A DNA stretch of 64,000 bases from Corythucha ciliata (GCA_038030265.1 CM075938.1:9959009-10023008), one strand, 5' to 3'. Counted from the first letter of the stretch, positions 1 through 11,600 are shown. Notes: generated by a model from the sequence alone, not told the origin. Program-made: numbers and translations.

Positions 1-77
1 TTACGGTCCCCACACCTATCAAAAAATGTATGATCGGTGTCGGATCGGAAGCGTGCATGATAGGTGTGAACTGGGCT
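1..77. other. 5' flank with short inverted repeat
   Basis: An 11-bp inverted repeat (cacacctatca near 12-22, tgataggtgtg near 59-69) brackets this stretch just before gypsy homology begins at about 78. It may be the remnant of a small foldback element that interrupted the retrotransposon. Nothing coding is seen. Confidence 0.35.
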
Positions 78-1906
78 TAAATCAAGCGGGGAAACGCGAA
101 CGTCTTTTGATGCCGAGTGTCGACGAGCTACTATCACAGCTTGTTGGAGCAAAAATTTTTCTCGAAGTTGGACTGTAGAAACGGGTATTTCCAGTTACCA
201 CTAGATGAAGAATCGAAGCTGCTCACTACATTTATCACCCCTTTCGGTCGTTATTATTTTAATTCCCTACCCATGGGCAGGGTTTCAAGCGCGGCAGAGG
301 TGTTTCATCGTAATACATCGACGATTTTACAAGATGTACCAGGCGTGTTGGTCCTGCTCGACGACTTTTTAATTTTCGGTAGCTCAGAAGAGGAACACAA
401 CGATCGGTTATTACTAGTTTTGGAACGACTACAAAAATTTGGGATCACGCTGAACGAAAAAAAATGCAAATTTGGGGTCGATGAAGTTACATTTTTGGGC
501 CACAAAATTGGTCAAGAAGGTATCCAGGCAGATCTGGAAAAAATTCTCGCAATAAAAAGGATGCCTCGTCCTATGAATTTGTCAGAAGTTAAAAGATTCT
601 TAGGTATGTGTAACTATTACGTAAAATTTCTACCCCAAATGTCAGATGTCAGCCATCCCTATAGAGAGTTACTTAGAAAGGACAGACTCATGAGGAAAGT
701 TTCATGAAATTGAAGGAAATGTTGTCTTATGCGCCAGTATTATCGTTTTTTGATTTAAATAAACCAAAACGCGTAGCAGCAGACGCTAGTTCAGTGGGTT
801 TGGGTGCGGTTCTGGAGCAGGAAGTTTCGTCCGGTGAGTGGAAACCAGTATTTTTCGCATCGCGTAGCCTCACAGATACCGAAAAACGATACTCTAACAT
901 AGAACGCGAAGGACTAGGAATCGTTTGGGCGTGTGAGAAATTTCAAACCTACTTGATAGGTGATAATTTCAGGATTCTCACGGACCATAAACCACTTCTC
1001 ACTCTCTTTGGGAAAAAGCCTCTCGAAGAATTGACTCCAAGACTCCAACGGCTCCGAATGCGTATGCCAAGATTTTCATATTCCATGGAACATGTGGCCG
1101 GGAAGAACTTTTTCACTCCAGATACTCTCTCGCGAAGCCCCTTAGGCACGACAGCCTCAGAAACAATGGAGGATTTAGAGCTGTTTGTCAATGAGGTGGT
1201 TCAGCCTCAAGTTACAGACGTTTTGCTACGGCGATTATCTGACGCCCAACAAAATGACGACGCCATTCGCCAAGTCAAACGTTGCGTTTCCAAAGGCCAC
1301 CCAGAGGATTTGAAAGATAGCTATAGGGAATTTCTACGGTTTTTCAACGACTTATACCTAAAGGATGATTTGCTATTGTACAAGACTAGAGCCGTCATCC
1401 CATCGTCTATGCGGCACGAAATTCTCGAGAAGATTCATGCTGGCCACGCAGGAGAACGGAAATGTATTCAAATTGCAAACGTCGCGGTTTGGTGGCCTGG
1501 TATGTCCCACGCCATAAAGGATAAGGTCGCCAGTTGTCCTAGATGTCTAGAACACCGTCGTCAAGGACCGGAACCATTGATTCCAACAGACTCTTCATCG
1601 AGACCCTGGGAGATAATAGGGGCTGATCTCTTCAAATGGAAAGGAGCATGGTTCATAGTGGTCGGAGATTATTTTTCAAAGTACATCGACATCAGGAAAT
1701 TGCAAAATTTAACATCGTCGGCAATCATCACCAATCTAAAACAATTGTTTTCAAAATTTGGCATTCCCACGACTTTTCGGTGTGACAAATATGGATCAAA
1801 TCTAGTTAGCTATGAGACGAAGAAGTTTGCGCACTGCTTGGCTTTGACATTATCACTTCAAGTCCGGAGTTTCCTCAAAGCAACGGGTTTGCTGAAGCTG
1901 CGGTAA
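78..1906 (+). pseudogene. Ty3/gypsy retrotransposon pol fragment (RT, RNase H, integrase N-terminus), broken
   Basis: This is a decayed, 5'- and 3'-truncated pol gene of a Ty3/gypsy LTR retrotransposon, which normally encodes protease, reverse transcriptase, RNase H and integrase. In order, the translation shows RT from the palm (SKLDCRNGYFQLPL) through the catalytic box LLDDFLIFG and FLGHKIG; an RNase H domain beginning AADASSVGLGAVLEQ and including YSNIEREGLGIVWACEKF and LTDHKPL; the H2C2 zinc-binding region (HAGHAGERK, CPRCLEHR); and the start of the integrase core with its first Asp in GADLF and a second in RCDKYGSN. The third acidic residue is missing because homology stops near 1905. 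There are at least two frame breaks: an extra T in the run at 156-160, and about 19 nt missing at 685/686 relative to the inverted copy at 2497-2757. No LTRs, gag or env are visible. Family assignment is firm; it is inactive as seen. Confidence 0.9.
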
Positions 1907-1909
1907 AAA

Positions 1910-2260
1910 TTTATGCGTCAGGGGTGTCTGTAGAGATTCCAAGCCGAAGATGGTTGTGGCACGACACTTTATAACGATATTGTCGTGCCAGCGGTCCTGC
2001 CCCCAGACCGCCCCCGCCTGTACTTATGTCATTGGCGGGCATGTTTTATGCGTCGGGGGTGTCTTTAGAGGTTCCAAACCGAAGATGGTTGTGGCACGAC
2101 ACTTTATAACGATATTGTCATGCCAGCGATCCTGCCCCCAGACCGCCTCCGCCTGTACTTATGTCAATGGCGGGCATGTTTTATGCGTCGGGGGTGTCTG
2201 TAGAGGTTCTATACCGAAGATGGTTGTGGCACGACACTTTATAACGATATTGTCAAGCTA
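1910..2260. repeat. Tandem repeat, three units of about 134 bp
   Basis: Three direct copies start at 1910, 2044 and 2180 (tttatgcgtcrggggtgtct). Each contains a hairpin (ggcacgac, 16-nt loop, gtcgtgcc) that decays in units 2 and 3. The third unit diverges after about 2251. The open frame through it (1950-2261) is a by-product of the repetition. Confidence 0.85.
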
Positions 2261-2496
2261 GGGAATAGCGATCCTGCCTCAGCCCGTATTCATGTCGTTC
2301 GTGTGCGTTTATTTTGGGTTCATGGTGTCAATGCCCCCCCCCCACTCTTTCTGTACTCCCTTTATTCCCCCTCTCCCTCCCCACCCTCTTCTCTTTTGAC
2401 GGAAAAAAGATCGCTGGTAAGGATCGCTATCTTCTCTGAAAAAGATCGCTAGGAAAAAGATCGCTAACTTGACCTGGCTCCCTTGCTACGCCCCTG
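2261..2496 (-). mobile_element. C-rich spacer ending in an hAT-like terminus
   Basis: On the minus strand a CAGGGGCGTAG motif starts at 2496. It resembles the CAGGGGCGTAGC-type ends of many invertebrate hAT-like elements. The opposite end was not identified, and the tandem repeat at 1910-2260 may belong to the same insertion. The interior is pyrimidine-rich (2330-2400) with short gatcgctagg/gatcgctaact repetitions. No coding potential is seen. Confidence 0.4.
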
Positions 2497-2757
2497 GGCG
2501 CAGAACACAACATTTCCTTCAATTTCATGAAACTTTCCTCATGAGTACTGTCCCATACCCACTCTCTGTCCTTTCTAAGTAACTCTCTCAAGGGATGGCT
2601 GACATTTGGGGTAGAAATTTTACGTAATAGTTACACATACCTAAAAATCTTCTAACTTCTGACAAATTCATAGGACGAGGCATCCTTTTTATTGCGAGAA
2701 TTTTTTCCAGATCTGCCTGGATACCTTCTTGACCAATTTTGTGGCCCAAAAATGTAA
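2497..2757 (-). pseudogene. Inverted second fragment of the same gypsy pol gene (RT C-terminal end)
   Basis: Read on the minus strand this repeats about 489-733 of the gypsy fragment nearly base for base, including FLGHKIGQEGIQADLEK and NYYVKFLPQM. It retains about 19 bases that are missing from the plus copy near 685 and lacks a 7-base direct duplication (atgtcag) seen there near 641-654, so the two copies decayed independently. The minus-strand frame has its own stop shortly after the QMSAIP region. It represents inverted duplication or a second insertion in opposite orientation. Confidence 0.9.
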
Positions 2758-2800
2758 AAAATGTAAAAAGAGATGGCCCGGAGTTGAATAGTTCCTGGTC

Positions 2801-2874
2801 GCCGCGGTGTCTTGGTCGTCTAAGAGCCGTACCGGAGATATACGGTGTCCGGGTTCGATTCCCGCTCCGTGGCG
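2801..2874 (+). tRNA. tRNA-like sequence (degenerate tRNA or tRNA-derived SINE head)
   Basis: A 74-nt stretch folds largely as a cloverleaf. The 7-bp acceptor stem is GCCGCGG with CCGTGGC (one G-U). The 4-bp D stem is tctt/aaga. The anticodon stem is CCGTA/TACGG, but its loop is 9 nt instead of 7. The T arm has a perfect box B (GGTTCGATTCC). T-stem pairing is 4 of 5, and a T-rich run follows at about 2876-2882. The oversized anticodon loop and weak box A argue for a pseudogene or SINE promoter, perhaps of Leu/Ser-type ancestry from the D arm. It lies next to the inverted gypsy piece. Confidence 0.45.
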
Positions 2875-3360
2875 GTTTCTTTTCACGGAGACGGAGACAA
2901 ACAACAAGACGACGATTTTTCTGTAAAATCGAACATTTGACAGCATTTTTGTGGGGCAAACCTTTACTAGACGGTTTGACCTCTTTTTTTAGGTAACTTG
3001 AATGATATTCACGTTAAACTCCGGATTCGTGGACCTGACGATTTTTTTTTTTAGTGAGCGAAATTTGAGAAATGATTTTTCGGTGAGCGTTACGAGTCAG
3101 GATGCGGTGATCCCGTAGAATTTGGCACTTTTCGATGCGGTGCCCATATCGGTGGGCAGATGCTCCATTTACTGCTGCGCCTTCGAGTCAAGAGGAGGGC
3201 AACTGCCAAACCCTGCCCCTCGCCCTCTCTGACTAATGCTAATGCCTCGAACCTTACTTACACATAGAATGCAACACTTATTTTTCTTTAAATCCAAGTT
3301 AGCCGTATATCAAACCTGAAAATTCGATGGTGATAACCCCCACCCCACCAACTATAAAAC
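2875..3360. other. Intergenic spacer
   Basis: Unique-looking sequence between the transposon cluster and the SDR gene, with one T-run (about 3042-3052) and no convincing open frame or repeat. Confidence 0.5.
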
Positions 3361-3395
3361 TATAAATAACTATACAAGCTGCATGAATTTAGTTC
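3361..3395 (+). promoter_or_regulatory. Possible core promoter of the SDR gene
   Basis: TATAAATA at 3361-3368 lies 30 bp upstream of an initiator-like TTAGTTC (A at 3391). The predicted 5' UTR would be about 280 nt. The spacing is right for an arthropod TATA promoter, but such motifs are common by chance in AT-rich DNA. Confidence 0.25.
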
Positions 3396-3670
3396 GGGCG
3401 TACAGTTGGAAAAGAGTTCAGTCATTCATGATACATAAATTGTTGAACATTTTATAATTTTTTGTGGGTCATTTTAAGATTCTCCCCCCCCCCGTTATTG
3501 AACAATCTGTGGTTAATCTGAGATAACGAGATGAATTTTATAAAGTGAGGACAAAGGTGTCGTTAAAAGAGAGGAAGCCGAAGATAATAATTGTAAACAA
3601 TCTTGAAATATTCACCTCTTCGAAGCTAAAGTTTATGAAGCCAACACATCGTTTCTAACTGCTGGAGTCA

Positions 3671-5019
3671 ATGGAATCTTGGAAAGGTAAAATTGCCGTC
3701 GTCACAGGCGCAAGTTCCGGTATCGGAAAAGCCATAGCAATTGCTCTTCTGAAACATGGTGTTCACGTGGCCGGGCTGTCGCGTCGACTGGACAAGATGA
3801 ACGTAATATATTTGTTGATGCTTCATCTGTATTTATTAAGGCTAAAGTGCTCGTCCATTGGCTAATTCCAGGAGATCAAACAAGAACTTACAGAATGTAC
3901 TACAGCAGGCAAATTTCTGCCCGTTGAATGTGACGTTACAAAAATGAATGACGTTAAGAACGCGTTCGACAAAATTATCAAGTCTTATGGAGTTCCTGAT
4001 GCTCTAATAAACAACGCTGGAGTCGTCAGAATGAGTGAATTGATGTGTTAGTCTACCGCATATAGATATTTGCAGCAAATAATGGTTCCTATAGCCACAT
4101 TGACAATTAATTATTAAAACATTTGACCCCTTTAGCAATGGACATTGAAGAAGCTCGTCTAATTTTCGAGACAAACGTCCTAGCTGTGATAGCCATGACC
4201 AAGGAAGCTCTGACCTATATGAACTCCGAGGGTATTATAATAAACATAAATAGGTAAGAACAGTTCAAGAATACTTATGTCTGACTGATGGTGGTGAGGG
4301 GGTACAGTGTTCTGTTACCTTTCTCTGTACTTGAACCAGCCATTTTTCACCCTTCGTTCTAACTATATACAACCAAACTGAAATTATGCATAAAATTCAA
4401 TTGACTTATGAGCAAACAGTGGCTCACCTATTTGCCTGGAGCAGAACTGCGGGAATGAAACGGAGAATTCAGAGGGACATTTTTTTTTCAAACCAATTAT
4501 TTTTATTAGCATTGTTGGACACTCGTCTGAAACATTGTTTGGATACGGAGCGTACAGTGGGTCCAAACAGGCGCTAACTAGACTGACGCAATCATTGAGA
4601 ACTGAGCTCTCGCTCAGAGAACGTCCAATACGAGTCACAGTGAGGTTTTTTTCAAACATGACTGAAATGTAGACGCAAAAAATATATATACAATTTGCGT
4701 ACCAAGCACTTTTGTATTTTATAGAGCATCAGCCCAGGACCAGTAGCAACGGAGCTGGTGGCCTCGGTGGCAAATAACGCATCATCAGACCCAGACACCA
4801 AAATAGCGCTGCTGACAGCTGAAGATATCGCGGAATGTGTGATCTTCGTCCTTTCACTGCCAAGTCGTGTCAATGTGAGCATAAAAATGAACTATTTTAT
4901 TACTGATGTATTGTGCATAGCTATTACACAACATGCGTTGATGTTTTTAGATATCTGAAATGATTGTTGAGCCAAGAGACTTTTGTCAACTGAAAATTTC
5001 ATCAGGATTAATCCCGTAA
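3671..5019 (+). CDS. Short-chain dehydrogenase/reductase, DHRS11/farnesol dehydrogenase-like, six exons
   Basis: Classical SDR fold, NAD(P)-dependent oxidoreductase, probably cytosolic (no signal peptide). I join exons 3671-3802, 3872-4034, 4136-4253, 4510-4639, 4725-4874 and 4951-5019. All introns are GT-AG and 69-256 nt; the product is 253 aa, the usual family length. Motifs in order: the cofactor loop TGASSGIG (12-19), the D in CDVT (64-67), NNAG (91-94), catalytic Ser138 in ININS, YSGSK with Tyr153 and Lys157, and SPGPVATEL after the active site. The ATG sits in gtcaATGG, immediately before the expected beta-1 strand. Exon 2 uses a weak donor (atga/gtgaat), chosen because it is the only one keeping frame into the next exon. 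Insect relatives of this subfamily include farnesol dehydrogenases and DHRS11-like carbonyl reductases; the substrate cannot be read from the sequence. No break is evident, so it is probably functional. Confidence 0.88.
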
Positions 5020-5097
5020 CCCCGGACATCAGATCACGTTTCTAAATGAGCCACAGTCGTAAAAATTGTCTCTTTTGATTTTTATGTACAACAGAGC

Positions 5098-5103
5098 AAT
5101 AAA
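5098..5103 (+). terminator. Polyadenylation signal of the SDR gene
   Basis: AATAAA lies 79 nt after the SDR stop codon in AT-rich sequence, a plausible cleavage signal for a short 3' UTR. Confidence 0.55.
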
Positions 5104-5360
5104 TAAGCCGTACTTTACATTATTAAGCATGAAAAGCGTATAGGCCGATTATATGTTTCTACAGAGATCAAAAAAGTACTCCTCTCTCCATGAGCTTTAG
5201 ACAGACATGGATGGAAATGGGTTAGCAGCTATTTGTATTCCTCTAGCTGAGAGCCCTCGAGCGTATTTGCCCCAGCAATGAATGCTTTGGATAATAAGGG
5301 GGGGGGGCGGGTTTCATCAAGCTTGGGGAGCTCGACCCCACTTTTTTAAAAATGCCCCAA
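5104..5360. other. SDR 3' flank
   Basis: Non-repetitive sequence containing a G-run near 5300. No gene is seen. Confidence 0.4.
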
Positions 5361-6005
5361 AATTTGAAATTTTTAGTGAATTAAGACTCGAAACTTACTG
5401 TTACTGTGAAACTTGCGTTTTCACTGAAATTAAAACCTGAAACATGCGTTTTTAGGGCGCTTTCACACTTGAGATTCCTGTATCCGATTCCGGAATTTAA
5501 ATGTGAAGGAGCGCCTTTACTGTAGTGTATTAATAGAATCGGATAGCGGAATCTCAAGTGTGAAAACGATCTTAGATGGTCACAATAACCATGGATAATC
5601 GGCCATGCGAACTTCCAATTTCCTGGCAATTCGTCAGGCTCTGAGCTCTATTAAGGCCGGCTATAGTCTGTTGGAACCGCCGCAAAAAACAAGCCCCAAA
5701 ACCGGCAGTCTTTCTGAAAATAAGACCCTGAACTTTCAACTTCGCTTAAATTACACCCAAAGACCCGAAACTTTCAATTTCGTGGAAATTCAGCCAATTT
5801 TCCTTAAATTAGGCCCGGAATTAGTGAACCTATACGAATATTTTTCTCAAAATATTGTGATTGCGAATGCGCAGCTATTCGGCTGGGTATCAGTGTGGTA
5901 AAATGCAGACGCAAAAAAAAAAAAAAAAAAAAATGCCCTGAAACTTACTATTTCGCTGAAATTATAGAACCTGAAACTTGCAATTTCACACATGTGACCA
6001 GCGCG
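5360..6005. repeat. Loose minisatellite of gaaacttgcaatttc type
   Basis: Degenerate units of about 30 bp containing gaaactt and aatttc motifs, of the same family as the much longer block at 47560-50620. It is interrupted by a foldback element at 5461-5565 and an A20-type run near 5913-5932. Confidence 0.6.
5461..5565. mobile_element. 105-bp foldback MITE-like element
   Basis: An 18-bp perfect terminal inverted repeat (tttcacacttgagattcc / ggaatctcaagtgtgaaa) continues imperfectly inward (tatccgattc / gaatcggata). It is too short to encode anything. No clear target duplication was found, so superfamily is unassigned. Confidence 0.7.
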
Positions 6006-6059
6006 GGCCTTAGACATTTGGCGCCCCTGGGCGTATCTCTCGCGCCCCCATGGGGAATC

Positions 6060-8060
6060 TCCGATCGGAATAAGCCGCAAATTGTCATTTTCTCCATTTT
6101 AACCGCAAATTGTAGGTGTTTTCTACAATTCAGCGCTTCTTCAAAATTTCATCGGTGAATTAGCTATTTGTCCCCATTTTAGCCGTGAATAAGCGATTTG
6201 CCTCCATTTTAGCCGCAAGTTAGTGATTGTTCTCAATTTCTAACCATTAATTAGCGCTCTTTCCTAAATTGGTCACGAAGTTGCCTCCCGGAAACCGCGG
6301 CTAACCATTTTCTCAATTTTCCGTGAATTAGCAAATTTTCTCAAATCAAAGCAATTTAGATTGATTTTAGTCACTAATCGTAGATTTTCCTCCATTTTAG
6401 TCGCGAGTTAGCGATTTTTTCCTTACTTTAGCAGTAAATTACTGATTTTTCACCATTTTAGCTGTAAGTTAGCGATTTATCTTCTTTTTAGCCGTGAATT
6501 AGCTATTTTTTTGAATTTTTGCTCAAATTCGTGGTTTTCCTGATTTTAGCCGGTAATGACAATTTTTCTCAATTTTGTCCATGAATTTTAGCACCTTTTC
6601 TTGAAAAGTCCCGTCCCGTTCCGCCTTTTTTGGCCCCTCGACCCGTCCCGCGCGGGATGCCCCGCATGCACATCGGGACAAAAAAGTACACAAGATCAAA
6701 TACCCTCCCCCCCCCACCCCACCAGTAATGTTTGAAGTCATTTTCGGGTGGTCTGACCCCAATGGACATCCGGGAAGGGGGGGCACCCCTTGACCATTGG
6801 CGAATGCGGAAAATGGATTAGGTGGAGAATTTTGCTGTGACAAAATGACAATTTAAGCTGTGAATTGGCGTTTTTCTCCATTTTTAACATCAATTCTTGT
6901 TTTTCTCTACTTATCACCCGCGAATTAGCGCTTTTTCTCAATTTCATTCCTAAAGTTGCTCCAGGAATCACCGAGTTGGCGCTTTATCAATATCAACTGT
7001 GAATTAGCGTTTTTCTCCCAATTTTAGCAGCGAATTAGCACATTTTCTCATTTTTAGCTGCGTATCGGTGCTTATTGTAAACTCCTAGCTGTGAAACAAG
7101 CATGAATTTGCCTCAAGAATCCGCGAAGTAGATATAGCGTTTGAGTGCTCTGTCCAAATTGTATTCACTAATTAGCGTTTTTCTCAATGTCAAACCCCAA
7201 TTCGTGTTTTCTTAATTTTACCCGTTAATTAGCGCTTTTATACAGTTTTAGCCGCTGGAGTCAGCGCTTTTTTTTCAATGTTATTCCCGTAGCTTCCCAA
7301 GAATCGCAAGTTGGCGTTTTCTCAATTTCAGCTGTAAATTAGCCTTTTCGCGCTCAATTTTAACAGTGAATGAGCAAATTTCTTAATTTTAGCTGGGAAT
7401 TACACGCTTTTTATCGATTTTATCCGTAAAATTGAAATATTTCATGCGTTAGTTGTGAATTAAAGTATTCCCCCACTTTTGGACGCGAATTCGCGTTTTT
7501 CTTAATTTCACGCCGTGAATCAGCGGTTTTTCACAATTTTTCTCCCAGCCCCGAGAATCCGTGATTTAGCGTTTTCTGTGAATTCAAGCTTTTTCTCAAT
7601 TTTTAAAGCTGCCAAATTGTAACACTTTATAACAGCGCGTTTCTCTATTTTTATACTCGAATTCGCGTTGTTCTCTTTTTCTTGTCCGTGAATTAGCGTT
7701 TTTCTCAGTTTTAGCCTCGTTAATTAGCGCGTTAATTGAGAAATTCTCAATTTCAGCCCCGAAGTTTTCTCATTTTCATCAGTGAATGAGCGTTTTTTTG
7801 CTCAATTCTAGCAGCAAATTAGCACACTTTCTTAATTTTAGTTGCGATTTTTTGCGTTTTTTCTCAATTTTAAAGCGAGTTTAGCCGTTCGTTTTCAACT
7901 TATCCACTTAAAAATCCCGATTTTGTCATCTTTAAGCTATTCAGGGGGCGTTTTTCTCAGTTTTAGCCACGTGAATTAGAGTTTTTTGTCAATTTCAGCG
8001 ACGAAGTGGCCTCCGCAGAAACCCCAGATTGGTGATATATTGAGAAAGTGCGTGAATGTG
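6060..8060 (+). repeat. 31-bp minisatellite block 1 (forward)
   Basis: Degenerate units of about 30-33 bp with the recurring words ttagc(c/g)gtgaatt, agcg and tttttctcaatttt. An island at about 6600-6830 with a GC-rich cccgtcccgcgcggga segment and a C-run interrupts it. The orientation where ttagccgcgaatt reads on the plus strand is called forward throughout. Confidence 0.85.
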
Positions 8061-8400
8061 ATGTTCTTGGGGCAAGTAAAGGGCTGAAAGCTTAGAAAAT
8101 CGCAAATATTCGTGGTTAAAATAGTGAAAATGATAATACTCGGTAATCAATAGAAAGCGACCATTCGTAGCTAAAATTTGGAGAACGCCAATTCGCTATT
8201 TCCGGTGGCTTTTCCGTGCGCGGCTGAAATTGGGAAAAAGAGTTAATTGAATGTGGAAAAAGTCACTATTTCGCTGAGAAATGCGCTAATTCGAGACTAA
8301 GAAAATGGAAGTAAAATTCACAAAAAGCGCGAATTCATGGTTAAAGCTGAGAAATAAAGAGCTAATTCGCGGCTGAAATGGAGAAACAGCTATCTGTACA
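8060..8400 (-). repeat. 31-bp minisatellite block 2 (reverse, short)
   Basis: The same unit now reads as aattcgcggctaaa and ttgagaaaaag on the plus strand. It abuts block 1 directly, so the pair forms a long inverted repeat around 8040-8070. Confidence 0.75.
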
Positions 8401-8401
8401 T

Positions 8402-8443
8402 GCGGTACAGACCAGTATACCAGTACATCTGGTATACTACCGC
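8402..8443. other. Strong perfect hairpin between minisatellite blocks
   Basis: A 10-bp perfect stem (agtataccag 8414-8423 with ctggtatact 8429-8438) has loop tacat and an outer gcggt/accgc stem. A G-run follows at about 8452. Confidence 0.75.
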
Positions 8444-8630
8444 TATGTGAGAGGGGGGGGGGATCCTGTCAGTTCGACAGGATGTAAAAATTCAAGGCTA
8501 GAAGCCGACATAAGTTTTTTGGTGAGCAATCGAGGCTAAATATGTTTTCATTGAGTCACATTCAGTAGTGGACCACAACCTACGCAAGGCCATTTACTCT
8601 CGATACAAAACAAGAAATATATTTTTCTTT
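8444..8630. other. Spacer between minisatellite blocks 2 and 3
   Basis: Short non-array sequence containing a G-run. No gene is seen. Confidence 0.4.
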
Positions 8631-11600
8631 TTAAATGTGAATTGGCGCTATTCTGTACATTATCCGCGAACTAGCAATATTTTACAATTCAAGCCGCGAA
8701 TTATAGCGTTAATTCTCAATTCTATCCACGATTTAGTACCTTTTCTCAATTAGCCTATTTGTATCAATTTTAGCCGCGGACTTGGAGCTTTTTGCACTTA
8801 AATTCGTGAACTAACGATTTTATTCAATTTTTGCCATTTTCATCAATTTAAGCGGTGAATTTCCCCAATTTTTTTTTTTTTTTACATTTTGGACGCGAAT
8901 AATTGAAGGTTTTATCAATTTAAAGTGAAATCAACGTCCTTTCTCAATTATAACCGCGAATAACCAATTTTTCCTTCAATTCAGTCGGAATTGGCGCTTT
9001 TTCTCCATTTTAGCTACGAACTTGCCTTCATGAGCTGTAATTGGTGTTTTTTTAAATTTTAGTCGATAATTAACGTTTTTTTCAGACTTTAACCGTGGAT
9101 TTTTTTTTTTCACAATTTCTTTGATTAGTCATAGATTTTTCCGCGAAAAATCCTAATTTTAACTGCTAAACCATGTTAAAAAAATATAAGCCGTGAATAT
9201 TAAAAGGATTCCCACTTTCCACCGCGAATTACTGCATTTTCTCAATTTTATCCTTTATTTAGTGATTTTTCTCAATATTTGCCCTGAAGTAGCGTTTTTA
9301 CTCCGCGAATTAGCTATTTTTATCAATGTTAGCCATGATTTAGAGTTTTTTTTTCATTTATAATCGTGAATTAGCGATTTTTTAAATTTCTGTCGGGAAT
9401 TAGCAATTTTTTTTTAATGTTAGGCGTTGACTAACAAATTTTCTCAATTCGGCCGCTATAATTAACGTTTGATACGTATTGATAGTTAACGTTATAATTA
9501 ACGAATTGACGTTTTTTCTCCATTGTATCCACAAACTTGCCTTCATAAGCTGTAATTGGTGTTTTTATCATTTTAGCCGAGAATTAACGATTTTTTCACA
9601 CTTTATTTGTGAAATGAGCGCTTTTTTTTTTAGAATTTCTTTGGTGAGTTATCGATTTTTTCCCCCTTTGGCCTCGAGTTAGCGTTTTTCCTAATCTTAG
9701 CGAATTTTTAAAAAAATATATAAGCCGCGAATACTAAAATGATTATCAATTTTATCCGCAATTTAGTGCCTTTTCTCAATTTTAACCTTGATCTAGCGAA
9801 TTTCCTTAATTTAACCGCTAACTAGTAATTTTTCTACATTTCAGACGAGAGTAATTTTAGTTTTCGTAAGTTTTTGCTGAAAATTAACGATTTTTCTCAA
9901 TTATAACCGCGAATAAACGATTTTTCCTCAATTTATCCATGAATTGGTGCTTCACCACCGCTCCGCGTGGTGGTTTTATCCACGAATTTTCTTTCATGAC
10001 CTATAATTGATGTTTTTGCAATTCTAGCCGAGAATTAGCACTTTTTGCACACTTTATCCGCGGGGTTAATGAGCGCTTTTTTTTACAATTTCTTTGGGGA
10101 ACCATTGATTTTTCTCCATTTGGGCCTCGAATTGGAGTTTTTCCTAATTTTAGCAGCTAATTAGCGATTTAAAAAATATAAGCCTCGAATATCAAAATGA
10201 TTCTTAATTTTCACCTCGAATTACTGCATTTTATCAATTATGTCCGTGATTCAGCACATTTATCAATTTTTACCGCGTTTTTTAGTAGGTACATTTTATA
10301 AATATTTTTAGCCGTTGATTTCACCCTCTATCTGTGAATTAGCGATTTCCTCCTCATTTTCTGCCGTGGAATTAGTAATTTACCTTAATTATAGGCAGCA
10401 AACTAGCGATTTTCTCACTTTAGCTGCTAATGCTAGCAACTTCACCACCGCTCCGCGTGGTGGTTTTATCCACGAATTTTCTTTCATGACCTATAATTGA
10501 TGTTTTTGCAATTCTAGCCGAGAATTAACGATTTTTCTCCATTTGGGCCTCGAATTGGAGTTTTTCCTAATTTTAGCAGCAAACTAGCGAATTTTCTCAA
10601 TTCGGCCGCTATAATTAACGTTTGATACGTATTGATAGTTAACGTTATAATTAACGAATTGACGTTTTTTCTCCATTGTATCCACAAACTTGCCTTCATG
10701 AGCTGTAATTGGTGTTTTTTAAATTTTAGTCGATAATTAACGTTTGATACGTATTGATAGTTAACGTTATAATTAACGAATTGACGTTTTTTCTCCATTG
10801 TATCCACAAACTTGCCTTCATAAGCTGTAATTGGTGTTTTTATCATTTTAGCCGAGAATTAACGATTTTTCTCCATTTTAGCTACGAACTTGCCTTCATA
10901 AGCTGTAATTGGTGTTTTTATCATTTTAGCCGAGAATTAACGATTTTTTCACACTTTATTTGTGAAATGAGCGCTTTTTTTACAATTTCTTTGGGGAACC
11001 AACGATTTTTCTCCATTTGGGCCTCGAATTAAAGTTTTTCCTAATTTTAGCAGCAAACTAGCGAATTTTCTCAATTTAGCTGCTAATGATAGCAATTTTT
11101 CGACACTTCAGACGCAAGTAATTGGAGTTTTCGTCAATATTTGCTGGAAAATTAACGCCTTTTCTCAATTTTTACCGCGTTTTAGTAGGTAATTTTTTAA
11201 ATAATTTTAGCCGTGATTTTCACCTCTATCCGTGAATTAGCGATTTCTCTCATTTTCTGCCGTGAATTAGTAATTTTCCTTAATTTTAGCAGCAAACTAG
11301 CGAATTTTCTCAATTTAGCTGCTAATGATAGCAATTTTTCGACACTTCAGACGCAAGTAATTGGAGTTTTCGTCAATATTTGCTGGAAAATTAACGCCTT
11401 TTCTCAATTTTTACCGCGTTTTAGTAGGTAATTTTTTAAATAATTTTAGCCGTGATTTTCACCTCTATCCGTGAATTAGCGATTTCTCTCATTTTCTGCC
11501 GTGAATTAGTCATTTTCCTTAATTTTAGCAGCAAACTAGCGAATTTTCTCAATTTAGCTGCTAATGATAGCAATTTTTCGACACTTCACACGCAAGTAAT

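Noticed and set aside
949..1191. Minus-strand frame inside the gypsy fragment
   Set aside because: Shadow of the RNase H coding frame.
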